DNA of 58,295 nt, from NCBI RefSeq assembly GCF_902150045.1, contig NZ_CABFVU010000007.1, positions 1-58,295 on the forward strand. The letters are read 5' to 3'. The notes beneath the pieces are model-generated. The model made no database searches and was not told where the DNA came from. It saw only the letters and a program-made list of their open reading frames with translations. Both the position numbers and the translations under genes were made by a program. The first letter of the stretch is position 1, and every line of letters starts with the position of its first letter. Origin of the DNA: Chitinophaga polysaccharea. GTDB taxonomy: Bacteria; Bacteroidota; Bacteroidia; Chitinophagales; Chitinophagaceae. Below are positions 36,771 to 44,396 of the stretch, in pieces.

Positions 36771-36887
36771 TTTCTGTCAGATACGCATGTGATATAATTC
36801 TCTCTTCATCCTTTTGGTTAATAATGATTAATTGCCGGTTTACCGGCTGATTGATTGGTTGATTACTGGTTGGCTGGTTATTGATTC

Positions 36888-37886
36888 TTAATTATTACAA
36901 TTTTTCCCGGAGATCATAATTTCTCCTGGCAAGATCTTATATTCTGCATCGTTAAAAGAAGTAATGACCTTCAAAATCTCCTCAAGACTTTCACCTTTCA
37001 GGAAGGTAGCCGTGAAGCGGCAGTTTTTCCCCTGGTCGTTTAAAAAGGTAATCTTAACATTGAACTTCCGGGAAAGTATAGCTGCTGCCTGTTCCATTGT
37101 AATGTTCTCAAAGAACAGGTCATTTTTCTGCCACTGTACAATTTCTTCTGCCTGCACTTTTACCAGGTCTGGCTTTTTATCATCGGTATGAAAAACCATT
37201 TGTTCATTGGAAGCAAGGATTCCCAATACCTTATGTTCGTCCGCTATGCTCACTTTCCCCGTGGTAACTGTTACAATAATCTCCTTGCCCCCGTTCAATG
37301 ATTTTATATTAAATGCGGTTCCCAATACGGTTGTTTTTAGTTTCCCGGATTGTACGATAAACGGGGTGGCAGGGTTATGCAGGATCTCAAAATAACCTTC
37401 TCCATGCAGTTTCACCGTCCTGGTAGCGCCGGTAAATTTTTCCGGGTATTCCAGCGTGCTGTTGTTGTTCAATATAACGGTGCTTCCGTCGGGCAGGATG
37501 ATTTTTTTATGTTCAGACCTGGCAATGGCACTAACCACCGGCAATTGATCCGGGTTGTGGCGACGGCCAGGGAATTTTGAATAAAATAGCAGGGTACCAA
37601 CACAGAGCAGCACAGATGCCGCCGCCCATCCCATCCATGGCCGGAGCGTTAGCAGACGGGGTCTTTTTTGCGGACTTACCACCTGTTCAAAGATCCGGTT
37701 AGCGGCCTTATCATCCAGTGTCATTAACGCTGAATCGTCGTCCCAGGTTTCGTTCATCAGCGCTTTTATCTCATTCAGATCGCTTTTCTCATCCAGCAGG
37801 AATTGCATGAGCTCCGCCTCTTCAGCAGCTGTAATATCGTTGCCGGTATATTTCTTAATTAAATATCCGATTCGTTCGTTTTTCAT
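36888..37886 (-). CDS. FecR-family anti-sigma factor
   Basis: A 332-residue inner-membrane protein. A cytoplasmic sigma-binding N-terminus (residues 1-90) is followed by one membrane helix (about 91-108, GWAAASVLLCVGTLLFYS), a periplasmic FecR domain (about 125-220: SEHKKIILPDGSTVILNNNS, FEILHNPATPFIVQSGKLKT) and a C-terminal DUF4974-type domain (LFFENITMEQAAAILSRKFN). It should hold the sigma factor encoded 85 bp upstream and receive the signal from the STN domain of the SusC protein. Confidence 0.93.
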   Translation of the reverse strand: MKNERIGYLIKKYTGNDITAAEEAELMQFLLDEKSDLNEIKALMNETWDDDSALMTLDDKAANRIFEQVVSPQKRPRLLTLRPWMGWAAASVLLCVGTLLFYSKFPGRRHNPDQLPVVSAIARSEHKKIILPDGSTVILNNNSTLEYPEKFTGATRTVKLHGEGYFEILHNPATPFIVQSGKLKTTVLGTAFNIKSLNGGKEIIVTVTTGKVSIADEHKVLGILASNEQMVFHTDDKKPDLVKVQAEEIVQWQKNDLFFENITMEQAAAILSRKFNVKITFLNDQGKNCRFTATFLKGESLEEILKVITSFNDAEYKILPGEIMISGKNCNN

Positions 37887-37971
37887 AAAATTCTTATATG
37901 AACGGTTGTTCAGGGCGCTTTATAATATCTGACGAACGGAAATTGAAAAAGGAGTAGCGGGAGAAAAAAAA

Positions 37972-38568
37972 TTATTTATAGATCCCGAGGAACACCAGGG
38001 ATATCAATGAAAGTGAGTTGCCGTTTTTGAGATGTGCTTTTAAGGTTTTTACGGCTTCTCTTAAATGTACCTTTACGGTTAATGGGGAAATGTTGAGCTG
38101 TTTGGCCACATCTTTTTGCTTTAATCCTTCGATGTAGCACATCTGGTAAACAAGTTTCTGTTGTTTGGGCAATTGATCTATTGCCATGGCCATATAAGCC
38201 CGGGAGTCTTTGAGCATTATGTCTTCCTCGGTGGCATTGTCGAGGTCCGACCATTTATGGTGGGTATTGTTGGCGGTCTTATAATCCAGCGCCCGTTTTC
38301 TCAGCGCATCAAAGGTAAGGTTATTGGTCACCGTCCTGATAAATCCCCCGAAATTGTTTATTTCGGATAAGCCTTCCTTTTTTATCCAGATCTTCAGAAA
38401 CACCTCCTGTACTATTTCTTCAGAAAGCTCTTTTGATTTCAGGTACCTGAACGCGTAGGTAAATACCCGGTTGCTATACGCATCAAAAATTAGGCGAAAT
38501 GCTTGCTGATCACCACCTGCTATTTTTAATAATAGTGATTTATCATCCCCCAATTCTCTGTTTTGCAT
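37972..38568 (-). CDS. FecI-like ECF sigma factor
   Basis: A 198-residue ECF sigma factor with region 2 (FRLIFDAYSNRVFTYAFRYL, ELSEEIVQEVFLKIWIKKEG) and region 4 (LPKQQKLVYQMCYIEGLKQK, AKQLNISPLTVKVHLREAVK). It is the intact counterpart of the truncated sigma gene at 1284-1895, and shows what is missing there. It heads the fecR-susC-susD-tlpA-tlpA cluster. Confidence 0.93.
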   Translation of the reverse strand: MQNRELGDDKSLLLKIAGGDQQAFRLIFDAYSNRVFTYAFRYLKSKELSEEIVQEVFLKIWIKKEGLSEINNFGGFIRTVTNNLTFDALRKRALDYKTANNTHHKWSDLDNATEEDIMLKDSRAYMAMAIDQLPKQQKLVYQMCYIEGLKQKDVAKQLNISPLTVKVHLREAVKTLKAHLKNGNSLSLISLVFLGIYK

Positions 38569-38676
38569 ACGTAAAGTTAATACTTTAACGAGAAATTTCT
38601 ACCGGGTACAACATTTGGAGGGGGCCATCGAAAGAAGGGGTATGAGTGGCCGGGGAACCGCTCCCCCGGCATAGTC

Positions 38677-39072
38677 CTACCGCTGTGAAAATTCCATATT
38701 CAGACCGGGATACATTTTCCGGAACATCAGGTATGTTACGCTTACCATCACAAATGCAATTACTGCATCCAGCGTTGCCGGCAAACCCAGTACGGCGAGC
38801 TTTGAGCCAAAGGCAAAAATGATGTCGAAAAATATACCTGCAAACACCCATTCTTTTAAGCGGAGCAACTTACCGGGCATTAAAAGCACGGCAACACCCG
38901 ATAATTTGAAAACGCCAAGTAAATAGATGAAATGCGCAGGGTATCCCAGTTGCTGTGTAATGCCCCATACCACCGGGTTCCCGGTGATCTCAAAGAACCC
39001 GCTTGCTCCAAACCAGATAGAAGTGAGTACAGCGCCTATCCAATAAATTATTGTCACTGTTTTCTGTGTCAT
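38677..39072 (-). CDS. DoxX-like membrane protein
   Basis: A 131-residue protein with four hydrophobic segments (IIYWIGAVLTSIWFGASGFF, YPAHFIYLLGVFKLSGVAVL and two more). The motif GASGFFEI and GYPAHF are typical of DoxX-like proteins (DUF-type, sometimes DoxX_2). I start at the ATG at 39072 (MTQKTVTII), which gives the usual N-terminus; a start at 39177 adds 35 residues without family character. A GC-rich stem (649-655 with 664-670 of the 38-kb region) lies just past the stop. Confidence 0.82.
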   Translation of the reverse strand: MTQKTVTIIYWIGAVLTSIWFGASGFFEITGNPVVWGITQQLGYPAHFIYLLGVFKLSGVAVLLMPGKLLRLKEWVFAGIFFDIIFAFGSKLAVLGLPATLDAVIAFVMVSVTYLMFRKMYPGLNMEFSQR

Positions 39073-39181
39073 GACTGATAGATTTAGTGTTAATGATGAC
39101 ACAAAATTGCTGCGGAAAAAGGGAAGCGGCCAGGCCATTTGGGGTGAAACGGACAAAGAGAGGCGCAGATCAGACAATTGA

Positions 39182-40357
39182 TCACTTTAACCAATTCACA
39201 ATGGTAATTCCGCCGAGGTATCCCATGATAAGCACCACCAGCCATCCTGCCAGCTGCATCCATACCGGGTGCCTGTAATGCTTCAACAGCCGGGCGCTAT
39301 TGGCCGCCACCAGTACAACTGCCAGGGCAACAGGCAATATGAGGCCATTCAGTGCGCCTGCCATCAACAACAGTTGTACAGGGTTACCTGCCAATATAAA
39401 AACGATAGTGGAGAAAAGTATAAAAAAGCTGATCAGCCAACGCTCATTGGCTGCAATAAAAGGATGAAAGGTTTTCAGGAAAGAAACCGATGTATAAGCC
39501 GCGCCTACCACCGAAGTAATGGCCGCGCTCCACATCACGATACCAAAGAAACGGTAGCCTATCTCTCCTGCTGCTATCCGGAATACGGAGGCAGGCGGAT
39601 TCCCACCATCCAGCACCGCACCCTGCATAATAATTCCCAGGGCCGCCAGGAACAGCAGAACGCGCATAACAGCGGTGATAATAATACCGCTTACTGCGCT
39701 GCGGTTAACAAAGGGTATCTGCGTGGTGCCACTGATACCGGCATCCAGCAACCGGTGTGCGCCGGCAAAACTGATGTACCCTCCCACTGTTCCGCCTACC
39801 AGGGTAACAATGGCCTTTGTATCAATCACCGCAGGCCATAGGCTTTGCCGTACCGCCTGCATTACCGGCGGATGGGAGCTCACCGCAACATACAACGTGA
39901 GCAACACCATGAGGATACCCAGCCAGCGTGTAAACTGATCCAGCACATTGCCGGCTTCCTTCATCCAGAAAATAAATAAAGAAATACCACAGCTCAGCAA
40001 TGCCCCGTAAATGGTGTCCATACCGGTGAGTACCTGCAGGCCCAGCCCGCAGCCGCCTATATTGGCAATATTAAAGGCCAGTCCGCCCATCAGCACCAAA
40101 GCGGCCAGCACATAACCCAGGCCAGGCAGCAGTGCATTTGCCAGATCCTGCGCACGGTACCCGGAAACAGTGAGCACGCGCCAGATATTCAGCTGGGCGC
40201 CGATGTCAAGCAATACAGATATCAATATTACAAACCCAAAAGACGCCGCCAGCTGCTGCGTAAATACCGTTGTTTGTGTGAGGAAACCGGGCCCTATGGC
40301 AGAAGTGGCCATGAGAAAGGCGGCGCCCAGCAGTACGGAAGATTTTTGTTTGTTCAA
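39182..40357 (-). CDS. NRAMP-family divalent cation transporter homologue
   Basis: A 391-residue membrane protein with about 11 hydrophobic segments. The opening GAAFLMATSAIGPGFLTQTT corresponds to TM1 with the DPGN-like turn replaced by IGPGF, so a canonical metal-binding Asp-Pro-Gly motif is missing. Its ATG overlaps the stop of pxpA by 4 bp, so it belongs to the 5-oxoprolinase operon, where NRAMP-like transporters are often found; it may carry 5-oxoproline or another organic solute rather than metal. Confidence 0.82.
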   Translation of the reverse strand: MNKQKSSVLLGAAFLMATSAIGPGFLTQTTVFTQQLAASFGFVILISVLLDIGAQLNIWRVLTVSGYRAQDLANALLPGLGYVLAALVLMGGLAFNIANIGGCGLGLQVLTGMDTIYGALLSCGISLFIFWMKEAGNVLDQFTRWLGILMVLLTLYVAVSSHPPVMQAVRQSLWPAVIDTKAIVTLVGGTVGGYISFAGAHRLLDAGISGTTQIPFVNRSAVSGIIITAVMRVLLFLAALGIIMQGAVLDGGNPPASVFRIAAGEIGYRFFGIVMWSAAITSVVGAAYTSVSFLKTFHPFIAANERWLISFFILFSTIVFILAGNPVQLLLMAGALNGLILPVALAVVLVAANSARLLKHYRHPVWMQLAGWLVVLIMGYLGGITIVNWLK

Positions 40358-41094
40358 GGCCTTTGTATGGTTAATTGGTGATCACGTAATGCTGCATTGA
40401 TGGTGCGTGCAAATGCTGCGGCATGCGCCCCGTCGCCATGTATACAGATCGTTTCAGCTGTTATCGGGATCGTATGCCCGTTAACGGTAGTCACCTTTTG
40501 CCCGGTGACCATCTGCAGCACCTGCGCGATAGCCAGCTCCTCTTTTTCAATAAGCGCGCCGGGATGTGAACGGGGCGTAAGAGATCCGTCGTCCTGGTAG
40601 GTTCTGTCGGCAAATACTTCACTAGCGGTTTTTAGTCCGGCTTCCTTTGCGGCTGTAATCAGCCAGCTGCTGCTAAGCCCGAAAAAACAAAGCTGCGGGT
40701 CTGTATCTTTCACCGCTTTCACGATCACCCGCGCCATGACCGGCGATCTGGCGGCCATGTTATACAGCGCACCGTGGGGCTTTACATGCCTCATAATGGC
40801 GCCCAGGGATTTACAGACCAGCTGCATGGCATAGAGTTGTGTAGTAATAAGCTCGTATAATGCCTGATCAGAAAGCTGCTGCTCTGTTCTGCCAAAATTC
40901 TCCTTATCGGCAAACCCCGGATGAGCGCCAATGGCCACGTTGTTTTCGAGCGCCAGTGTAGCCGTATGCAGCATGGTATCATGACTGCCCGCATGGTAAC
41001 CACAGGCAATATTTGCGCTGCTGATAAAAGGCATAATAGCGGCATCATTGTCCAGCCCCTCTCCCATATCGCAGTTAAGATCTATACAATGCAT
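40354..41094 (-). CDS. pxpA: 5-oxoprolinase subunit A (LamB/YcsF family)
   Basis: A 246-residue protein of the LamB/YcsF family, with the opening IDLNCDMGEGLDND, SSANIACGYHAGSHDTM, GAHPGFADKENFGR and VKPHGALYN. PxpA works with PxpB and PxpC to hydrolyse 5-oxoproline to glutamate using ATP. I start at the ATG at 41094 (MHCIDLN); the in-frame start at 41130 would add 12 residues that overlap the upstream gene. It lies 11 bp after pxpC and overlaps the transporter by 4 bp. Confidence 0.95.
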   Translation of the reverse strand: MHCIDLNCDMGEGLDNDAAIMPFISSANIACGYHAGSHDTMLHTATLALENNVAIGAHPGFADKENFGRTEQQLSDQALYELITTQLYAMQLVCKSLGAIMRHVKPHGALYNMAARSPVMARVIVKAVKDTDPQLCFFGLSSSWLITAAKEAGLKTASEVFADRTYQDDGSLTPRSHPGALIEKEELAIAQVLQMVTGQKVTTVNGHTIPITAETICIHGDGAHAAAFARTINAALRDHQLTIQRP

Positions 41095-41105
41095 AATGAT
41101 AGTTG

Positions 41106-42101
41106 TTAAGCAGGCTGCTGTTGCTGCCATTCTTCCAATCGTAATTTACAGGCATTTTGAAGAAAGAGCAAGTCCTGCTCCTGTTTCCATAGCATTGCCT
41201 GTGCAATTTTCCCGTCGCTCATACTGAAGTGCAGCTCCTGGTGCGGCATATGTTGTGCAAGAGCAGGCATATCTGCGGTAATCACATGTGCCAGCCTTGC
41301 GTATCCGCCGGTTGTTTGATGGTCTGCCATAAGTATAATAAGTTGTCCGTCGGGCAACAGCTGTATAGTTCCCCTTGTGATACCGGCAGATAGTTGTTCC
41401 TCCCGTGGCTGTATGTCCAGCGGCGGGCCGTTCAGGCGGAACCCCATGCGGTCGCTTTGCTCCGTTAATGTAAATGCTGCGCTAGTAAATTGCCGGCGGG
41501 CTTCCTCCTGTAACAGGTCCCATTGACTGCCGGGTAGCGTATGTATGAGGCTTTTTGTGGGGTACAGGTGGTTTACATCGGCGGTCCACGGCAATGCTAC
41601 CGCTTCTTTGCCCCGCAGCCATGAAAGAGGAATATTTCCCGACTTAAAATACAACCGGTCATTTTTTTTCAGCGAGCGGCCCTCCAAACCGCCGGCGACC
41701 GCCTTCAGGTGGGTACTGTAACTTCCCAGCCAGGGCTGCAGCGCAAGCCCGCCCCTTACAGCCAGGTAGCAGCGGGCGCCGGAAACAGGTTTGCCAAAAC
41801 GCAATACGGTTTGCCTGCTCACCAGTACCGGTCTGTTAATATCCAGCGGCCTGCCATTGATGACAGCTCCGAAATCAGCGCCGGATAAGGCAATCATGGC
41901 GTCTGTTTCAAAGAGGAAAGCCGATGCGGGAAAATGTAATTCAATAGCCGCTTCATAAATATCGTTCCCTACCAGGCTGTTGGCTACTGCAAGCGCTATA
42001 CGGTCCATGGCTCCACCGGGATTAATACCCAGGTGCTGGTAACCGTACCGTCCTGCATCCTGGATGGTATCCATCAATCCTTGTTGTACTACCTGTATCA
42101 A
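41106..42101 (-). CDS. pxpC: 5-oxoprolinase subunit C (biotin-dependent carboxyltransferase-like)
   Basis: A 331-residue protein of the AHS2/KipA family: GLMDTIQDAGRYGYQHLGIN, GGAMDRIALAVANSLVGND near the start, LYPTKSLIHTLPGSQWDLL in the middle and ILMADHQTTGGYARLAHVI near the end. It forms the catalytic complex with PxpA and PxpB. It starts 21 bp after pxpB. Confidence 0.95.
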   Translation of the reverse strand: MIQVVQQGLMDTIQDAGRYGYQHLGINPGGAMDRIALAVANSLVGNDIYEAAIELHFPASAFLFETDAMIALSGADFGAVINGRPLDINRPVLVSRQTVLRFGKPVSGARCYLAVRGGLALQPWLGSYSTHLKAVAGGLEGRSLKKNDRLYFKSGNIPLSWLRGKEAVALPWTADVNHLYPTKSLIHTLPGSQWDLLQEEARRQFTSAAFTLTEQSDRMGFRLNGPPLDIQPREEQLSAGITRGTIQLLPDGQLIILMADHQTTGGYARLAHVITADMPALAQHMPHQELHFSMSDGKIAQAMLWKQEQDLLFLQNACKLRLEEWQQQQPA

Positions 42102-42122
42102 TGTTTCCTGCTGTTAAAAGTG

Positions 42123-42833
42123 TCAAATAGCATGCGTCATCTCCCGGAAATCGGCCAGCGATACCGGTATAAACTTCACCTGGTCGCCAGGTCCGCAATA
42201 ACACGGGTCCTCCGAAGCAGCATCGAATAACTGCAGGGGGGTACGACCAATAATATTCCAGCCTCCCGGAGATTCCTGGGGGTAGATCCCTGTTTGTGCA
42301 CCGGCAATACCTACGCTTCCTGCCGGTACTCTTACACGGGGATGTTTTAACCGGGGCGTTACCAGCTGCCCGTGCACCTTGCCCATGTAGGGAAAGCCCG
42401 GCAGAAAGCCCAGCATATACACCGTATAGGTTTGGGTTGTATGCAATTCGATGATCTGTTCGGGAGAGATACTTTTTCGTTCAGCCATGACAGTCAGGTC
42501 CGGAGCAAGAGAAGGATGATAACATACCGGTACCTCCAACAGGCGTGATGGCCCGGCAGTAGTGGCAGATGTATTTTCCAGTGTTGCGGTGACCAGGTCA
42601 CTGATAGTTTTGCCGGTATAACCATGCTGTTCCCGGTACAAAAGTACTGCATCGTATATAACTGTTAAGGAGGCATATGCGGGGATGAGATCCAGGATAT
42701 AGGGCTTCCGCAGGCTGTGCAACCCGTGGAATGCCTGCATTACCTGGCGATGAATCTCCCCGCCGATCTGCTGTTCCCATTCAATGATAATGGCCCGGTC
42801 GCCCAATGGAGATATACGGTAGTTGCTGTGCAT
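42123..42833 (-). CDS. pxpB: 5-oxoprolinase subunit B (KipI/AHS1 family)
   Basis: A 236-residue protein of the AHS1 family, with RISPLGDRAIIIEWEQQIGG, SLTVIYDAVLL and the signature YMLGFLPGFPYMGKV followed by PRVRVPAGSVGIAGAQTGIY and PGGWNIIGRTP. First gene of the pxpBCA operon. No regulator is adjacent, apart from an unrelated XRE gene 140 bp upstream. Confidence 0.95.
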   Translation of the reverse strand: MHSNYRISPLGDRAIIIEWEQQIGGEIHRQVMQAFHGLHSLRKPYILDLIPAYASLTVIYDAVLLYREQHGYTGKTISDLVTATLENTSATTAGPSRLLEVPVCYHPSLAPDLTVMAERKSISPEQIIELHTTQTYTVYMLGFLPGFPYMGKVHGQLVTPRLKHPRVRVPAGSVGIAGAQTGIYPQESPGGWNIIGRTPLQLFDAASEDPCYCGPGDQVKFIPVSLADFREMTHAI

Positions 42834-42974
42834 ATATTTATGAAGATAATAACTTTAAAACATATTGCACATTGGCGGGGCTTCTATTCTTCCTGATATC
42901 AGCTCAACTCTGTCAGTTTGCGGTACCGGAAGGACAGGAGCTGCAAAGGCAACGCTGAATGTAATATATCTGGG

Positions 42975-43181
42975 TTATTCTTTCTTGTACTCTAAAATAT
43001 CACCTGGCTGACAGTCGAGTATCCTGCATATCGCTTCCAGTGTATCAAAGCGAACGCCCTTGGCCTTTCCCGTTTTTAAAATAGAAAGATTGACAGTTGT
43101 TATTCCCAACTTTTCCGCCAGCTCTTTGCTCTGCATCTTTCGACGGGCAAGCATTACATCTAAATTGATTATGATCGGCAT
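42975..43181 (-). CDS. Small XRE-type transcriptional regulator
   Basis: A 68-residue protein that is almost only a helix-turn-helix (LAEKLGITTVNLSILKTGKA, then FDTLEAICRILDCQPGDILE), as in YozG-like Cro/CI family regulators. Its start is 1 bp from the stop of the DUF2975 gene, so they form a two-gene operon. The likely operator is the palindrome at 43741-43761. Confidence 0.92.
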   Translation of the reverse strand: MPIIINLDVMLARRKMQSKELAEKLGITTVNLSILKTGKAKGVRFDTLEAICRILDCQPGDILEYKKE

Positions 43182-43182
43182 A

Positions 43183-43701
43183 CTAAATAAAAAGGTCTTG
43201 GTCTCTCTGTAAATTCAACCCTTGTCTAAAAATATTCGCAAGCAATAAACTGAACATTCCAAGCATAAAATGGACAAAAACCAGTAACCACATTGCAGCG
43301 ATCACTTCCACAAAAAAAGCGGAAACTATAGTTACCGGCAATGGTATAAACAGATTGGCGATATAAAAATATCTGAGCCTGGCTATATTTTCCGAAGTGA
43401 AATACCTGGGCTGAAAGAATATCCTGAACACTTTTGCCGACAGCCAGAAGAAAAATCCATAAAGCAGCAGCGGCAGCAAAAAGGAGAAAATTTTGTATGC
43501 TGTGTTGTTCTCAATATTAATAAACGGGGTTCTTGTAAAAGGATAGTTAATATGCAGATAGTTATTAACCTCATAAGACGTGATGCCGCTGTTTGTAAGC
43601 AGGCAAAATGCCGAATATAAAGTTGTTGCAAAATACCCTGCTGCCAGGATACAACACACAATAAATAAAGTTCTGGATATAATTTTCGTATGGTTCATCA
43701 A
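43183..43701 (-). CDS. DUF2975-family membrane protein
   Basis: A 172-residue protein with four membrane segments (IVCCILAAGYFATTLYSAFC, FSFLLPLLLYGFFFWLSAKV, and two near the C-terminus). DUF2975 proteins are commonly encoded with a small XRE regulator, exactly as here. The role is unknown; the pair may sense membrane state or act as a regulator-inhibitor couple. Confidence 0.85.
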   Translation of the reverse strand: MMNHTKIISRTLFIVCCILAAGYFATTLYSAFCLLTNSGITSYEVNNYLHINYPFTRTPFINIENNTAYKIFSFLLPLLLYGFFFWLSAKVFRIFFQPRYFTSENIARLRYFYIANLFIPLPVTIVSAFFVEVIAAMWLLVFVHFMLGMFSLLLANIFRQGLNLQRDQDLFI

Positions 43702-43740
43702 CTAAATAATTAAACACAATGACCATGCGAATTTATAAAT

Positions 43741-43761
43741 AATTATCGTGAAACGATAATT
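43741..43761. promoter_or_regulatory. Palindromic operator AATTATCGT-GAA-ACGATAATT
   Basis: A perfect 9-bp inverted repeat with a 3-bp centre, located 40 bp upstream of the DUF2975-XRE operon. Its size and place fit a dimeric XRE regulator that controls its own operon. Predicted only. Confidence 0.6.
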
Positions 43762-44040
43762 GTTAAATGAAGTTCTTTATTTTTTCAGCTCTGGTATGTT
43801 TGATTTTCTCAGGTATCCGTTTAGTTTCCTTTAGCAGCGAACAGGTACGCCGTTCGAACATTGCAACATATTCAGGGAAAAAATTGAAGAAAAGAAAAAT
43901 GAATATAGATACGGCGCCAGCTATCCTGCGATCTAAGCGGCTTAACTTCCACTGCTATCGTTGCCAATGCTCCTTTACCGCATTTTCCGGGAAAATGCTT
44001 ATCTTCCAGCCTCCAGCATAGTAACAGCCGGCATCCGAAA

Positions 44041-44238
44041 ATGGAAGATGAACTCATTCTGAAAAACATTGAACGCTATATTCATCTTGAAAAAGAAGAA
44101 ATTAACCTGCTCTTTTCCCTGTTAACATCCCGTACACTTAAAAAGAAGGAATTCCTGCTCCGGCAGGGAGAGGTCTCTAAAACCGAGAACTTTATCACCA
44201 AAGGTTGCCTGAGAATGTATACCATTGATGGTGTCTGA
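44041..44238 (+). pseudogene. Truncated Crp/Fnr-family regulator (N-terminal cyclic-nucleotide-binding part)
   Basis: The 65-residue product equals the first part of a Crp/Fnr regulator: LEKEEINLLFSLLTSRTLKK, EFLLRQGEVSKTENFITKGC and LRMYTID. The protein then stops (GV then stop) because the sequence runs into the end of a precursor peptide gene on the other strand. The rest of the cNMP domain and the whole DNA-binding part, over 120 residues, are gone. The break lies near 44226-44240. Confidence 0.8.
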
Positions 44239-44334
44239 AAGGATTGTCCCAGGAAGGTGCGTTTGACCTCCATTGATATCATTCAATTCGCTTTGGGAAA
44301 GTTCAACGAATTGATACCCCTCTGGTGTTTTCAT
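44122..44334 (-). CDS. Third double-glycine leader peptide gene, 3' end replaced by antisense crp sequence
   Basis: From the ATG at 44334 the first 23 residues are a clear double-glycine leader: FVELSQSELNDINGG (GG at 22-23), matching the leaders of the two peptides at 48166 and 48500. About ten further residues (QTHLPGTILSDT) look natural; then the frame continues through DNA that is antisense to the truncated crp gene, to a stop at 44122. The native core has thus been lost or replaced. The gene lies 62 bp downstream of the exporter gene, on the same strand. An upstream in-frame start at 44427 would overlap the exporter gene and is rejected. Confidence 0.65.
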   Translation of the reverse strand: MKTPEGYQFVELSQSELNDINGGQTHLPGTILSDTINGIHSQATFGDKVLGFRDLSLPEQEFLLFKCTGC

Positions 44335-44396
44335 AAAATTGGTTTTAATGTTTATTAATAAAACAATAGCAAACTCAATACGGAGGAAGAATTCCG

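Noticed and set aside
39269..39841. 190-codon plus-strand frame
   Set aside because: Antisense to the NRAMP-like gene, with a composition typical of shadow frames.
43767..44021. 84-codon plus-strand frame with a hydrophobic start
   Set aside because: The start looks like a signal sequence, but the rest has no conserved character and no neighbour supports it; I judge it chance, with low certainty.
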